Shown one piece after another: positions 1 through 8,172 of a stretch of 64,000 bases of DNA. A program made the translations under genes and the position numbers. Positions within the stretch are counted from its first letter, which is position 1; each line of letters starts with the position of its first letter. The DNA is from Bacteroidota bacterium. Lineage in GTDB: Bacteria > Bacteroidota > Bacteroidia > Palsa-965. Below the pieces are notes generated by a model that was given only the letters and a program-made list of their open reading frames with translations, was not told the origin of the DNA and did no database searches. The stretch covers positions 62,001 to 126,000 of the forward strand of contig JACQAM010000008.1 in NCBI GenBank assembly GCA_016194975.1. Direction: 5' to 3'.

Positions 1-2
1 CT

Positions 3-2816
3 TCAATTGGAACAGGTGGGAGCACCGGAACATATTCTTCGATGAAAATTGTGAATGGTAATCCGGCAATTTCATATTACGATCAACAGCATTTTAACCT
101 GATGTACATGCGGGCGAATGATGCAACAGGTTCAACATGGGCGTCCCCCGTTTGTCTTGATCGGAAAGGGTATGTCGGCAAGTATAATTCCTTGAATATT
201 GTCAATGGAAATCCAGCTGTTTCTTTCTATGACTTTACCAATGGCAATTTAAAATTTGCACGTGCATTAGATATCAATGGAACAAACTGGAATTTGCCGG
301 TTGCAATTGATATAGGAGGAGATGTTGGCCAATATACTTCTCTGCTGATAGTAAATGGAAACCCTGCAATTTCTTATTACGATGTTACCAATGGCAATTT
401 AAAATACATCCGGGCTTCAGATCCTGATGGCAACAGTTGGAACGCTCCTGTTACAATTGATTTTACAGGAAATGTGGGAACCTATACCTCTATGCAGATT
501 GCAAATGGTGATCCGGCAATTTCATACAATGATGTGACAAACGGAAATTTGAAATATGTCCGATCCAGCGACGCATCTGGTGCAGTTTGGGCGGCACCCG
601 TTTCAGTTGATGTTGCGGGCATTGTTGGATCGTTTAATTCTCTTCAGATTGTAAATGGCAATCCGGCAATTTCCTATTACGATGCGACCAATTATAATTT
701 GAAATATGTTCACGCTTCTGATGCCAGCGGTTCTATATGGTCTGCCCCGATCAATATTGATAGCATGGGCGATGTAGGAGAATATTCATCATTGCAAATA
801 GTAAATGGTAATCCTGCGATTTCATATTATGATCCTACCAATTATAATTTAAAATATATAAGGGCAAACAATGCTTCTGGTACTTCATGGTCCGGAGCTG
901 CAGCGATAGATATTCCCGGAGATGTCGGACAATATACTTCGCTCATGATTGTAAATGGAAATCCTTCCATTTCCTATTACGATCTGACGAACGGAAATCT
1001 CAAGTATATAAGATCAAATGATGCAAATGGATCAACCTGGTCGCCGCCGCTTATGTTTGATGCTTCTGCGGATCTCGGAGCCTATACCTCTGCGCAAATC
1101 GTAAATGGTAATCCGGGAATCGCATATCAGGATTGGACCAATGGAGATTTGAAATTTGTAAGAGCGAATGACGCTTACGGTTCAGTATGGGGTACGCCGG
1201 TTACAATTGATGTTACAGGAAATGTAGGCTGGTTTATTTCTATGCAGATCGTCAATGGTAATCCGGCAATATCTTACTACGATATGACTTTAGGAAATTT
1301 AAATTACGTGAGAGCACTGGATGCTTCCGGGTTGACATGGCCAACGCCAACTACTGTTGATTTTTCCGGCGATGTAGGTGCTTATTCTTCACTTGAAGTC
1401 GTTAATGGTAATCCTGCAATTTCATATTATAATCAAACAAATTCAGATTTAAAATATGTTCGGGCATTGGATCCTTCCGGATCATCATGGGGTGCGCCAA
1501 TGTCCATTGATGTTACAGGAGCGATCGGAACTTATACTTCAATGAAAGTTGTAAACGGAAATCCTGCAATTAGTTATTATGATGTTACGTATGGTGATCT
1601 GAAATATATTCGCGCAACGAATCCTTCCGGAACAGCGTGGGCTGCTCCATTGTTACTGGATGTTACCGGAAACGTAGGAGAATTTTCTGCGCTTCAGATA
1701 GTAAAGGGCAATCCTGCGATTTCTTATTGGGATATTACCAATAAACAAGTAAAATACATTCGGGCTACTGATGCTTCGGGCACTACCTGGGGGCCGGCGG
1801 TCGTTGTCGATCCGGGTATATGGGAAGGACAAACTTCCTCTTTGCAAGTGGTGAATGGTTATCCCGCAGTTTCTTATTATGATTATAATATTTATGATCT
1901 GAAATATGTTCGCGCTTTGGATTCAACAGGAGTCTCCTGGGGTACGCCGGTGAAGCTGGATACAATTGAAGGTACCGGCGAATTTTCATCAATGGTACTA
2001 ATCGGCAATGATGTAGGAATCGGTTATTATAATCGCTCCGAAGGATTTCCATATTTTATTTTGGGCACTCAGTGTCTTAATCCAACAGTTCCTGTACTTT
2101 CTGCAAATCCTTCTTCAGTTTGTCCTGGTGGAAATACAACATTGACCGCAAATGGCACATTGAACGGCGCAACGAACTGGCAATGGTACAGCGATTCGTG
2201 TGGCGGAACTCCAATTGGAAGTGGCGTAATGATTTCTGTTTCTCCAACGGTAACAACAATTTATCACGCAAGGGGAGAAGGCGGTTGTGCATTTCCAGGA
2301 CTTTGCGGAAGTATTTCTGTAACCGTTAATACTGTTGATACTTCAGTTACAATTTCTTATTCAACTTTAATATCAAATGCTTCAAGCGCAACGTACCAAT
2401 GGATCGATTGCAATAACGGAAATGCCCCGATTCCAGGGGCAACAAACCAAAGTTACCTTGCAATAATAGATGGGAGCTACGCAGTGATCGTAACGCAGAA
2501 TTCATGTACTGATACTTCTACATGTTATGCCATGATCAATACAGGAATAATTCCAACAAGCAAAAAAACAGATTTAACAATCTATCCTAATCCAACAGAA
2601 GATAATATTTTCATCCAGTCAAAAAATCTTGAAGCAAGCCGTGCAGTGATTTCTGTAACGGATGTAACCGGCAGAATTTTATTCACGAAAAATTTTGAAT
2701 CTCCGAATGGAGAATTAAACACGCAGATAGACATGAGCAATTTCTCTTCGGGAATTTATTTTGTGCAATTGAAAGCGGGGGATAAAATTTATTCTGCAAA
2801 AGTGGTGCGGGAATAA
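3..2816 (+). CDS. Repeat-rich secreted protein with T9SS type A sorting domain (5' truncated by window edge)
   Basis: The reading frame is open to the left edge of the window. The first ATG (42) lies inside a repeat unit, so the true start is upstream and the signal peptide is not visible. The visible part has about 14 units of almost exactly 50 residues (150 bp). Each carries a core like IVNGNPAISYYD followed by NLKY.RA and W.APV.ID; cores begin at 42, 192, 342, 492, 642, 792, 942, 1092, 1242, 1392, 1542 and 1692, with two more diverged ones after that. The regular beta-rich period suggests a propeller or solenoid (inference). A cysteine-containing Ig-like stretch follows, and then a C-terminal T9SS sorting domain (LTIYPNPTEDNIFI ... 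SSGIYFVQLKAGDK). It is probably exported across the outer membrane by the type IX system and processed at the cell surface. The ligand or activity is unknown. Confidence 0.85.
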   Translation, partial: SIGTGGSTGTYSSMKIVNGNPAISYYDQQHFNLMYMRANDATGSTWASPVCLDRKGYVGKYNSLNIVNGNPAVSFYDFTNGNLKFARALDINGTNWNLPVAIDIGGDVGQYTSLLIVNGNPAISYYDVTNGNLKYIRASDPDGNSWNAPVTIDFTGNVGTYTSMQIANGDPAISYNDVTNGNLKYVRSSDASGAVWAAPVSVDVAGIVGSFNSLQIVNGNPAISYYDATNYNLKYVHASDASGSIWSAPINIDSMGDVGEYSSLQIVNGNPAISYYDPTNYNLKYIRANNASGTSWSGAAAIDIPGDVGQYTSLMIVNGNPSISYYDLTNGNLKYIRSNDANGSTWSPPLMFDASADLGAYTSAQIVNGNPGIAYQDWTNGDLKFVRANDAYGSVWGTPVTIDVTGNVGWFISMQIVNGNPAISYYDMTLGNLNYVRALDASGLTWPTPTTVDFSGDVGAYSSLEVVNGNPAISYYNQTNSDLKYVRALDPSGSSWGAPMSIDVTGAIGTYTSMKVVNGNPAISYYDVTYGDLKYIRATNPSGTAWAAPLLLDVTGNVGEFSALQIVKGNPAISYWDITNKQVKYIRATDASGTTWGPAVVVDPGIWEGQTSSLQVVNGYPAVSYYDYNIYDLKYVRALDSTGVSWGTPVKLDTIEGTGEFSSMVLIGNDVGIGYYNRSEGFPYFILGTQCLNPTVPVLSANPSSVCPGGNTTLTANGTLNGATNWQWYSDSCGGTPIGSGVMISVSPTVTTIYHARGEGGCAFPGLCGSISVTVNTVDTSVTISYSTLISNASSATYQWIDCNNGNAPIPGATNQSYLAIIDGSYAVIVTQNSCTDTSTCYAMINTGIIPTSKKTDLTIYPNPTEDNIFIQSKNLEASRAVISVTDVTGRILFTKNFESPNGELNTQIDMSNFSSGIYFVQLKAGDKIYSAKVVRE

Positions 2817-3035
2817 TCTACAGTCTTCACAAGTGTGGCAAATTAATTTATTGTTAATCTTCCCCAAATTCATTCTCATCTCTTAAGTAATTTTTAGAAT
2901 AGTAGGGAAACTATCGCGCGTGCATAAGCGTTACATCTCAAACACCCTGTATCTTTTTTCTTCCTGTGCGTTATTCACTCACCAGCTTAAAACCTATAAG
3001 CATGATGCAACGCTACTTTACCAACACCCTCCCGA

Positions 3036-4370
3036 ATGAAACGCTTCACCTGGTGTTTGCTCGCTGTCCTCTTTTTCTCGGGCTGCGATCGCAAATGGCA
3101 AAGCACGATCATCAAAAAAAGATTGTACATGGACGGATATTATGTGCACACCCCGTCGAAACGATTTTCGAAAAAATACGCTTACGTTAAACCTGCTCCT
3201 TACCCGACTGCCAATCTTATTTTCCGTGAATATGATCTGGCCATTGATTCGCTGAAACGCGATTCTGCTTTTGCCGATGTGCAACCCGATTCTGTGAATG
3301 TGAATTCACTCCCCGATTCTGTGATCACTTACCTTATTCCCGATTCGGTCGTGAATACAGTTTACACATATTTCATTCCGGTTCCTTTTCCTGATACGAT
3401 GCAAACCGGTTACGCTTCTTCATTCGGAGTTTACAGCAACAGCGTTCCGTACCCGTTTTATTTTGTGATCACCGACAGCATTCCGCGCCGCGATACCGTA
3501 CACGTGCATTACGCCATCGCATACATTCCCCCGCGCGACACGAGCGTGATGATGCAGCCCGATCGTGATTCTTTACTCGCACAGAATTTTCCAACTGACA
3601 GTTCCATTGCAGAAATTCCGTGTGATACCATTCTCATTCAGCCCGCGAAAAAAGATTCTGTTGTTGCAACTTATGTTCCCGACACTATTCACAATGTTTT
3701 ACTCTCATTGGTAAATCGTGCTTTCCCGACTCCGCGTTTGCGGAAAAATTATCCCGGTGGAATTCCGGGAGCGTATGCACAGGTGGGTTTGATCGGCGGG
3801 CCGGAATCGTACGGGCTTCCTGTTGCTTTCGGATCTTTCGATGCGGGATTCGGTTTTCGTTACGAATGGAAAGTAAAAAAGAAAACACATTTGATTTTCG
3901 ACGCGGGATATCGTTTTAATAAATTTAAAATCGATCAGAACAAACCGAAAATATTTCCGCTCACAGAAAATGTTCATCATAAAGAACATCTTTCGATCAG
4001 CGATCTCGGCGGCGCAATTTGCGCAAGGAGAATCATCAACACAGCAGACACTGCAAAAGTGAAATGGATCGATGTCGGATTTTACGGTGATATGACCGCA
4101 CGCAGCGCAAACACGTACACGGATGTAGAGTATAATCTTGTGACCGCCGATAAAAGTCATTCCAACACGCGCCTCACCGGGTTGCGTTTTCTCGATCCGT
4201 TCGATTACGGTGTAACCGCAAGAGTGGGCAATGATAATTTCGCAGTTGTCGCTACGTACCGGATCAGCGGATTAATAAAAAATTCATTTGTGAATGGAAA
4301 CGGCGCCGATCTTCCGCGATTCATGATCGGGATTGAGATACATACTTTTTGTGGAGATGAGGAGCAGTAG
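3036..4370 (+). CDS. Putative outer-membrane-associated lipoprotein
   Basis: 444 aa. The N-terminus is a lipoprotein signal (MKRFTWCLLAVLFFSGC) with the lipobox ending at Cys17. The next 200 residues are rich in Pro, Asp and Ser with repeated D-S-V motifs (PDSVNVNSLPDSV, LIPDSVV) and look extended. The C-terminal half alternates short hydrophobic strands with aromatic ends (GFGFRYEWKVKKKTHLIFDAGYRF), which is compatible with a small beta-barrel or beta-sandwich (inference). No family is recognised. The gene is convergent with the T9SS-cargo gene ending at 4402. The 219 bp in front of it carry no clear TAnnTTTG element. Confidence 0.75.
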   Translation: MKRFTWCLLAVLFFSGCDRKWQSTIIKKRLYMDGYYVHTPSKRFSKKYAYVKPAPYPTANLIFREYDLAIDSLKRDSAFADVQPDSVNVNSLPDSVITYLIPDSVVNTVYTYFIPVPFPDTMQTGYASSFGVYSNSVPYPFYFVITDSIPRRDTVHVHYAIAYIPPRDTSVMMQPDRDSLLAQNFPTDSSIAEIPCDTILIQPAKKDSVVATYVPDTIHNVLLSLVNRAFPTPRLRKNYPGGIPGAYAQVGLIGGPESYGLPVAFGSFDAGFGFRYEWKVKKKTHLIFDAGYRFNKFKIDQNKPKIFPLTENVHHKEHLSISDLGGAICARRIINTADTAKVKWIDVGFYGDMTARSANTYTDVEYNLVTADKSHSNTRLTGLRFLDPFDYGVTARVGNDNFAVVATYRISGLIKNSFVNGNGADLPRFMIGIEIHTFCGDEEQ

Positions 4371-4401
4371 GAGAAGGCAGTAAGCAGAAGGCAGGAGCCG
4401 A

Positions 4402-5709
4402 TCAGTTCACCACCAGTTTCCCATTGGAGAGAACAACAGTGCCGGAAGTAATGCGATAGAGATAACTTCCATCAGCAAGTTCGTTCCGGTTCACATGGAA
4501 TGTTCCGTCAATAGAACTTTGCGTACGAATCAGTTTCCCCGTAAGATCGAAAATGTTCAATTGCAAGGGTTGTGTTATAGCATAACCACTCACCGTGATC
4601 GTGGTCGCTTCACTAAATGGATTTGGAACAGCAGAAACAATTGCATTCTCCACGGAATTATTTTTTATTCCCACGCTTCCGGCATACACAAACATCCCGT
4701 CGGTAGTCGGGCTCACGTTCCAGCCGCCTGACCAACCCGTTGAAGAATTCAGGAACATCACTGCGCCGTGATCAACGAGATCATCAAAATCATTCCACGT
4801 TACGCCATTGTCAAGCGAATAAGCAGACCCACCTTGTCCGCCGAAAAATTCTGTGGTCACATAAAATCCATTCCCACCGGGAGGCGCATAACACATCCAT
4901 CCGTCGCGGAGATTCCCGGTAAAGTTCACATTGTTCCATGTAGCGCCGCCGTCGGTGGTACTCATGAGAACTCCGCCATCTTCCACTAAGCCGTTGTTTG
5001 CATCTTTAAATGCCATGCTTGTAATTCCCTGCAAACCGGTAGAAGCAACGGTCCAGTTCATTCCTTTGTCAATGGATTTGTAAACTCTTCCGGAATCTGT
5101 TGCGAACCAAATTGTATTTCCCACAACAGAAAAAACATTATCGAGTCCATATTCCAATTGCAGATTCGCCGGAATATTTCCTTGCGGCACGCGCGACCAG
5201 TTTGTTCCACCATCGACCGTTGTATAAAATTCCCAATAGCCGGTATTCGAATCACCGAGGCAAACTCCTTCGTTCGCATTCCAGAAATGAATTGCATCCA
5301 CCCAACCGTTCGGCAGAATGAATGCGCCGTTATTCTGCTGTGTCCAGTTTGCACCACCATCCACTGTTTTATAAATTCTTCCGCCACCATTATTCCAGTC
5401 GGCCACCGCAACAAATGCAGTGCTTGCATCCACGCCGGAAATATTTGAGATGTTGAAATTTGCATTGGGGCCGCTTACTGTACCGGCGGTCCACGTGGTT
5501 CCTCCATTCACTGTCATCGTAAAATCGAGTGAAGGATTATTGTAAGAAGAATCGAATGCGGCGGCCCAAACTGTATTTGCATCTACGATGGAAATACAAT
5601 TGATGCCTGTTGCTGTATTGGGGAAACTGGAGTTCTGAATATTCCATTGGGCATTCAAAGCACAAACAGAAAAAGAAATTCCGTAAAGGAGGGTAATTGT
5701 TTTTTTCAT
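4402..5709 (-). CDS. Ycf48/BNR-like repeat protein with T9SS type A sorting domain
   Basis: 435 aa. It has a signal peptide (MKKTITLLYGISFSVCALNAQ). Repeated blades of the type TVDGGTNW, SIDKGMNW and TTDGGATW are Asp-box-like motifs typical of Ycf48/BNR/sialidase-fold beta-propellers. The last 80 residues form a T9SS sorting domain (VSAVPNPFSEATTITV ... GSYLYRITSG). It is predicted to be a secreted surface propeller; the partner or substrate is unknown. It carries no catalytic sialidase signature that I can see. The gene lies downstream of the 5815-6291 gene on the same strand, across a 105-bp spacer that holds an imperfect inverted repeat. Confidence 0.85.
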   Translation of the reverse strand: MKKTITLLYGISFSVCALNAQWNIQNSSFPNTATGINCISIVDANTVWAAAFDSSYNNPSLDFTMTVNGGTTWTAGTVSGPNANFNISNISGVDASTAFVAVADWNNGGGRIYKTVDGGANWTQQNNGAFILPNGWVDAIHFWNANEGVCLGDSNTGYWEFYTTVDGGTNWSRVPQGNIPANLQLEYGLDNVFSVVGNTIWFATDSGRVYKSIDKGMNWTVASTGLQGITSMAFKDANNGLVEDGGVLMSTTDGGATWNNVNFTGNLRDGWMCYAPPGGNGFYVTTEFFGGQGGSAYSLDNGVTWNDFDDLVDHGAVMFLNSSTGWSGGWNVSPTTDGMFVYAGSVGIKNNSVENAIVSAVPNPFSEATTITVSGYAITQPLQLNIFDLTGKLIRTQSSIDGTFHVNRNELADGSYLYRITSGTVVLSNGKLVVN

Positions 5710-5710
5710 G

Positions 5711-5814
5711 AGGGAAGATTAATGATAATACAGATATACCAATTACAAATGTACGAATAGCAAGACAGCCAATAAAAGTAATCATCCGTAATCTGTATAT
5801 CTGTAATCTTCCCT
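5711..5814. repeat. Imperfect inverted repeat in intergenic spacer
   Basis: The left arm begins GGGAAGATTA and the right arm ends TAATCTTCCC. Further in, ACAGATATAC on the left faces GTATATCTGT on the right, so most of the spacer can fold back on itself. A similar string (TATATCAG ... AATCTGTAAT) recurs around 33750-33775, so this may be a dispersed intergenic family. No coding content was seen. Confidence 0.5.
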
Positions 5815-6291
5815 TTACTTGTCTTCCTTCACTTCTTTTCCTCTCACCTGGCGGAAATAATCGCGGTCGTTGAGAAATTCATTCGAGTAGGTATCGTATT
5901 CTACAATTGCAACCGGAAGATCGCCGATGGTATTGCCGTGGTCTTTGAGCGAAACCAATTCGATCTCAAAATCGAAAGTATGTTTCATGAACGATTCTCC
6001 TTCGGGAACATGCGTGTCAATAAGTACCACGCGGTCGAGAAAACCTTCTTTTGTATAACGGATGCAGTAGTTGCAATCGTAATTGAGCATCACGAAAGTT
6101 TTGTTTTCTTCCGTAACGATGAACGTGTCAACCGGAATTCCTTCTTCGTAAACGATCATGGAATAATCGCTCACTTTTTCCCCATTGTAAGTGAGAAAAG
6201 AAGAGATCTCAAGATTTTTTTCTTTGCGTGCGGCGTTCGCACTGAGCAGGGTGATGCTGAACAGGAAGGTGAAGAGGAGTTTTGTTTTCAT
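5815..6291 (-). CDS. Hypothetical secreted protein
   Basis: 158 aa. It has a signal peptide (MKTKLLFTFLFSITLLSANA). The mature part is acidic and probably all-beta, ending in a charged tail (RQVRGKEVKEDK). It resembles small single-domain Bacteroidetes periplasmic proteins with a carboxypeptidase-regulatory-like beta-sandwich (ISSFLTYNGEKVSDYSMIVY), but that is only an impression. A TAGTTTTG -7 element lies 20 bp upstream of the ATG (6312-6319), so it probably has its own promoter. Confidence 0.65.
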   Translation of the reverse strand: MKTKLLFTFLFSITLLSANAARKEKNLEISSFLTYNGEKVSDYSMIVYEEGIPVDTFIVTEENKTFVMLNYDCNYCIRYTKEGFLDRVVLIDTHVPEGESFMKHTFDFEIELVSLKDHGNTIGDLPVAIVEYDTYSNEFLNDRDYFRQVRGKEVKEDK

Positions 6292-6311
6292 GGCGGTTGG
6301 GTTTGATGAAA

Positions 6312-6319
6312 CAAAACTA
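6312..6319 (-). promoter_or_regulatory. Bacteroidetes -7 element (TAGTTTTG) for the 158-aa secreted protein gene
   Basis: On the minus strand this reads TAGTTTTG and matches the TAnnTTTG consensus known for Bacteroidetes sigma-A promoters. It lies 20 bp before the ATG at 6291. No convincing -33 TTG was found. Confidence 0.5.
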
Positions 6320-6409
6320 TTTCACTGCTGCGCCATGGTAAAACCCGCTGCAGGAAAAGATTTACGGATGTAAGGTTTCGGATGGTTTTGTAAAGGGAGG
6401 AGATATTAT

Positions 6410-7093
6410 TTACCGCCGGCCTTTCCCTTCTTCACTCTCATCTTCTTTTTCCACTTCATGTGTCTTTTTATTTTCCAGGTTCACATAATATTCTTCAGTT
6501 CCTTTTTTCACGTGCGCTTCTCCATTGGTGCATGACCATGCAAGATCATATTCAAACGGAATAATCGTTTTACCGGTGATGTCAATGAATCCCCATTTTC
6601 CGTTGAGCTTCACCGAAGCCAGTTGTTCTGAAAAAGAATTTGCCGCTGCATATTGAATGGGAATAACAACTTCTCCTGCCGGATTGATGAAACCATAAAG
6701 CCCGTTTTTTTGTACCCATGCAAGTCCGCATGAAAAATCATCGGCCTGATCGTAATCTGCAGCGATCACAAATTTTCCTGTCGTGTCGATGAAGCCGTAT
6801 TTTCCCGAAACGGAAACGCGTGCAATTCCATTGGAGAATAGTGACGCGTCATCAAACTGAAGGGGGATGGAAATATTTCCTGAGAAATTGATGAATCCTC
6901 TTTTATTTTCAGACACGACAATTGCAAATCCATCTTTGAATTCACTGCCGGCTTCATACTTTGCATCCACAATAATTTTTCCCGTGGAATTCTTATAACC
7001 GCATTTTCCATTCACGTAAAATCGCTGCGGCTGCTGTGCTTCCATTTCAAATGAAGCGAAAAATAAAAACAGGAAACAGAAAATAGTTTTCAT
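6410..7093 (-). CDS. WG-repeat-containing secreted protein
   Basis: 227 aa from the ATG at 7093. A TTG 18 bases upstream is also possible, but the ATG gives a clean signal peptide (MKTIFCFLFLFFASFEMEAQ). The body consists of five to six WG-type repeats (KCGYKNSTGKIIV, KYGFIDTTGKFVI, LYGFINPAGEVVI, KWGFIDITGKTII), each about 33 residues, which form beta-rich tandem modules of unknown ligand. The tail is very acidic (EVEKEDESEEGKGRR). The gene begins 10 bp after the stop of the PorP/SprF gene, so the two, together with the 8173-10911 gene, probably form one transcript. Confidence 0.8.
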   Translation of the reverse strand: MKTIFCFLFLFFASFEMEAQQPQRFYVNGKCGYKNSTGKIIVDAKYEAGSEFKDGFAIVVSENKRGFINFSGNISIPLQFDDASLFSNGIARVSVSGKYGFIDTTGKFVIAADYDQADDFSCGLAWVQKNGLYGFINPAGEVVIPIQYAAANSFSEQLASVKLNGKWGFIDITGKTIIPFEYDLAWSCTNGEAHVKKGTEEYYVNLENKKTHEVEKEDESEEGKGRR

Positions 7094-7103
7094 GAAATTC
7101 TTT

Positions 7104-8171
7104 TTAATCAATGATGGGACTCGATATTTGCCGATAGAACTGTTGGTACAGGAACGGATTCGGATTCACGAAACGAAGTGTGATCTCGATGCCGCCTCTG
7201 GCGCTGCTTGCTGCACGCAGTGGGGAAATATTCACATCGTAACTCACACCGATCGCGTATTTGGAATATTCAAGCAGCGAGCAAACTGCAATGGCATCTT
7301 TCGCACGATAAAAAGCGCCGAGTGAAAATGCCGCACCCTTTTCAAAACCCGTGTACTTACTGTCCTGTTTTAATTTGTAACGCACCAGCCATCCTGCAAA
7401 AATTTCCTGCGCGGGCCCCTGCCGGTAATACATGAATCCCGGGAGAACAGCAATGTTCGAATTCGGAATACTGATGACCGCGTTGCCATGCACCACGTAT
7501 TTCATGTAAAGATTTTCAGGATTGCCATAAAAAGAATAAGCGGAATGCTGCGGATGAAAAAATGCAACTCCTCCTGTGAAGCGCAGGTCATGATTGTCTG
7601 TCACTTTGATATCGCCGGAAGTATTATTGAAATTATATACGACACCACCACTGAGATCAAAGCGTGAAAAAGTTGTTCCGCCATTGGGCTCACCATTGGG
7701 AAGTGATCCGTCGTAATTGCTTCCGTTGAATTGGTTTCCCCACGTAAGATCGGAATAACTGATACTGCGCTGAAAAAATCCGGCTTGCAATCCACCGCCA
7801 ATCGTGTTATACTTATTGAGGAAAACATGATAAGCAAAAGTAAAATTTGCCTGCGTGGTTGTCATTTTTGAATCGCCCGATTTGTCGCTGAAAAAATTCA
7901 CACCGGCAGCACAGAAACCTTTTTTTGCTTTTTTCTTATTCAGCCGCATGTCGTAGGAGAAAGCCATCGTGCGATAAGGAGAATTGCTTACACTCTGCCA
8001 CTGATCTTTGTAATTCACGATCGCCTGCATGTCGTGATGCAATCCTGCGAGCGAAGGATTCTGCGTGAGCGGTGTGAGGTAGAATTGCGAGAAATGAATA
8101 TCCTGTGCAAAAGAAAACAGCGGCAGAATAAAAGCTGCAGCGGCAGTAAAAAATATTTGTTTCATTTTCAT
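7104..8171 (-). CDS. PorP/SprF family type IX secretion outer-membrane protein
   Basis: 355 aa. It has a signal peptide (FILPLFSFAQ) followed by the family's diagnostic start DIHFSQFYLTPLTQNPSLAG. The rest alternates beta-strands ending in aromatics, as expected for a 14-strand-type outer-membrane barrel (GGVAFFHPQHSAYSF, LPGFMYYRQGP). SprF of Flavobacterium johnsoniae is needed for export of its neighbour SprB, and SprF-like proteins are commonly paired with type B (CHU_C) cargo. Here the gene starts one base after the stop of exactly such a cargo gene (8173-10911), which argues for a dedicated pair. Confidence 0.92.
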   Translation of the reverse strand: MKMKQIFFTAAAAFILPLFSFAQDIHFSQFYLTPLTQNPSLAGLHHDMQAIVNYKDQWQSVSNSPYRTMAFSYDMRLNKKKAKKGFCAAGVNFFSDKSGDSKMTTTQANFTFAYHVFLNKYNTIGGGLQAGFFQRSISYSDLTWGNQFNGSNYDGSLPNGEPNGGTTFSRFDLSGGVVYNFNNTSGDIKVTDNHDLRFTGGVAFFHPQHSAYSFYGNPENLYMKYVVHGNAVISIPNSNIAVLPGFMYYRQGPAQEIFAGWLVRYKLKQDSKYTGFEKGAAFSLGAFYRAKDAIAVCSLLEYSKYAIGVSYDVNISPLRAASSARGGIEITLRFVNPNPFLYQQFYRQISSPIID

Positions 8172-8172
8172 T

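Noticed and set aside
42-1850. 150-bp tandem periodicity that could be taken for a DNA repeat array or CRISPR-like structure
   Set aside because: It is in frame within one ORF, the units are diverged at the DNA level, and the spacing is whole codons. It is protein repetition only.
7093-7111. Alternative TTG start six codons upstream for the WG-repeat gene
   Set aside because: The ATG at 7093 opens a normal signal peptide and avoids overlap with the PorP/SprF stop.
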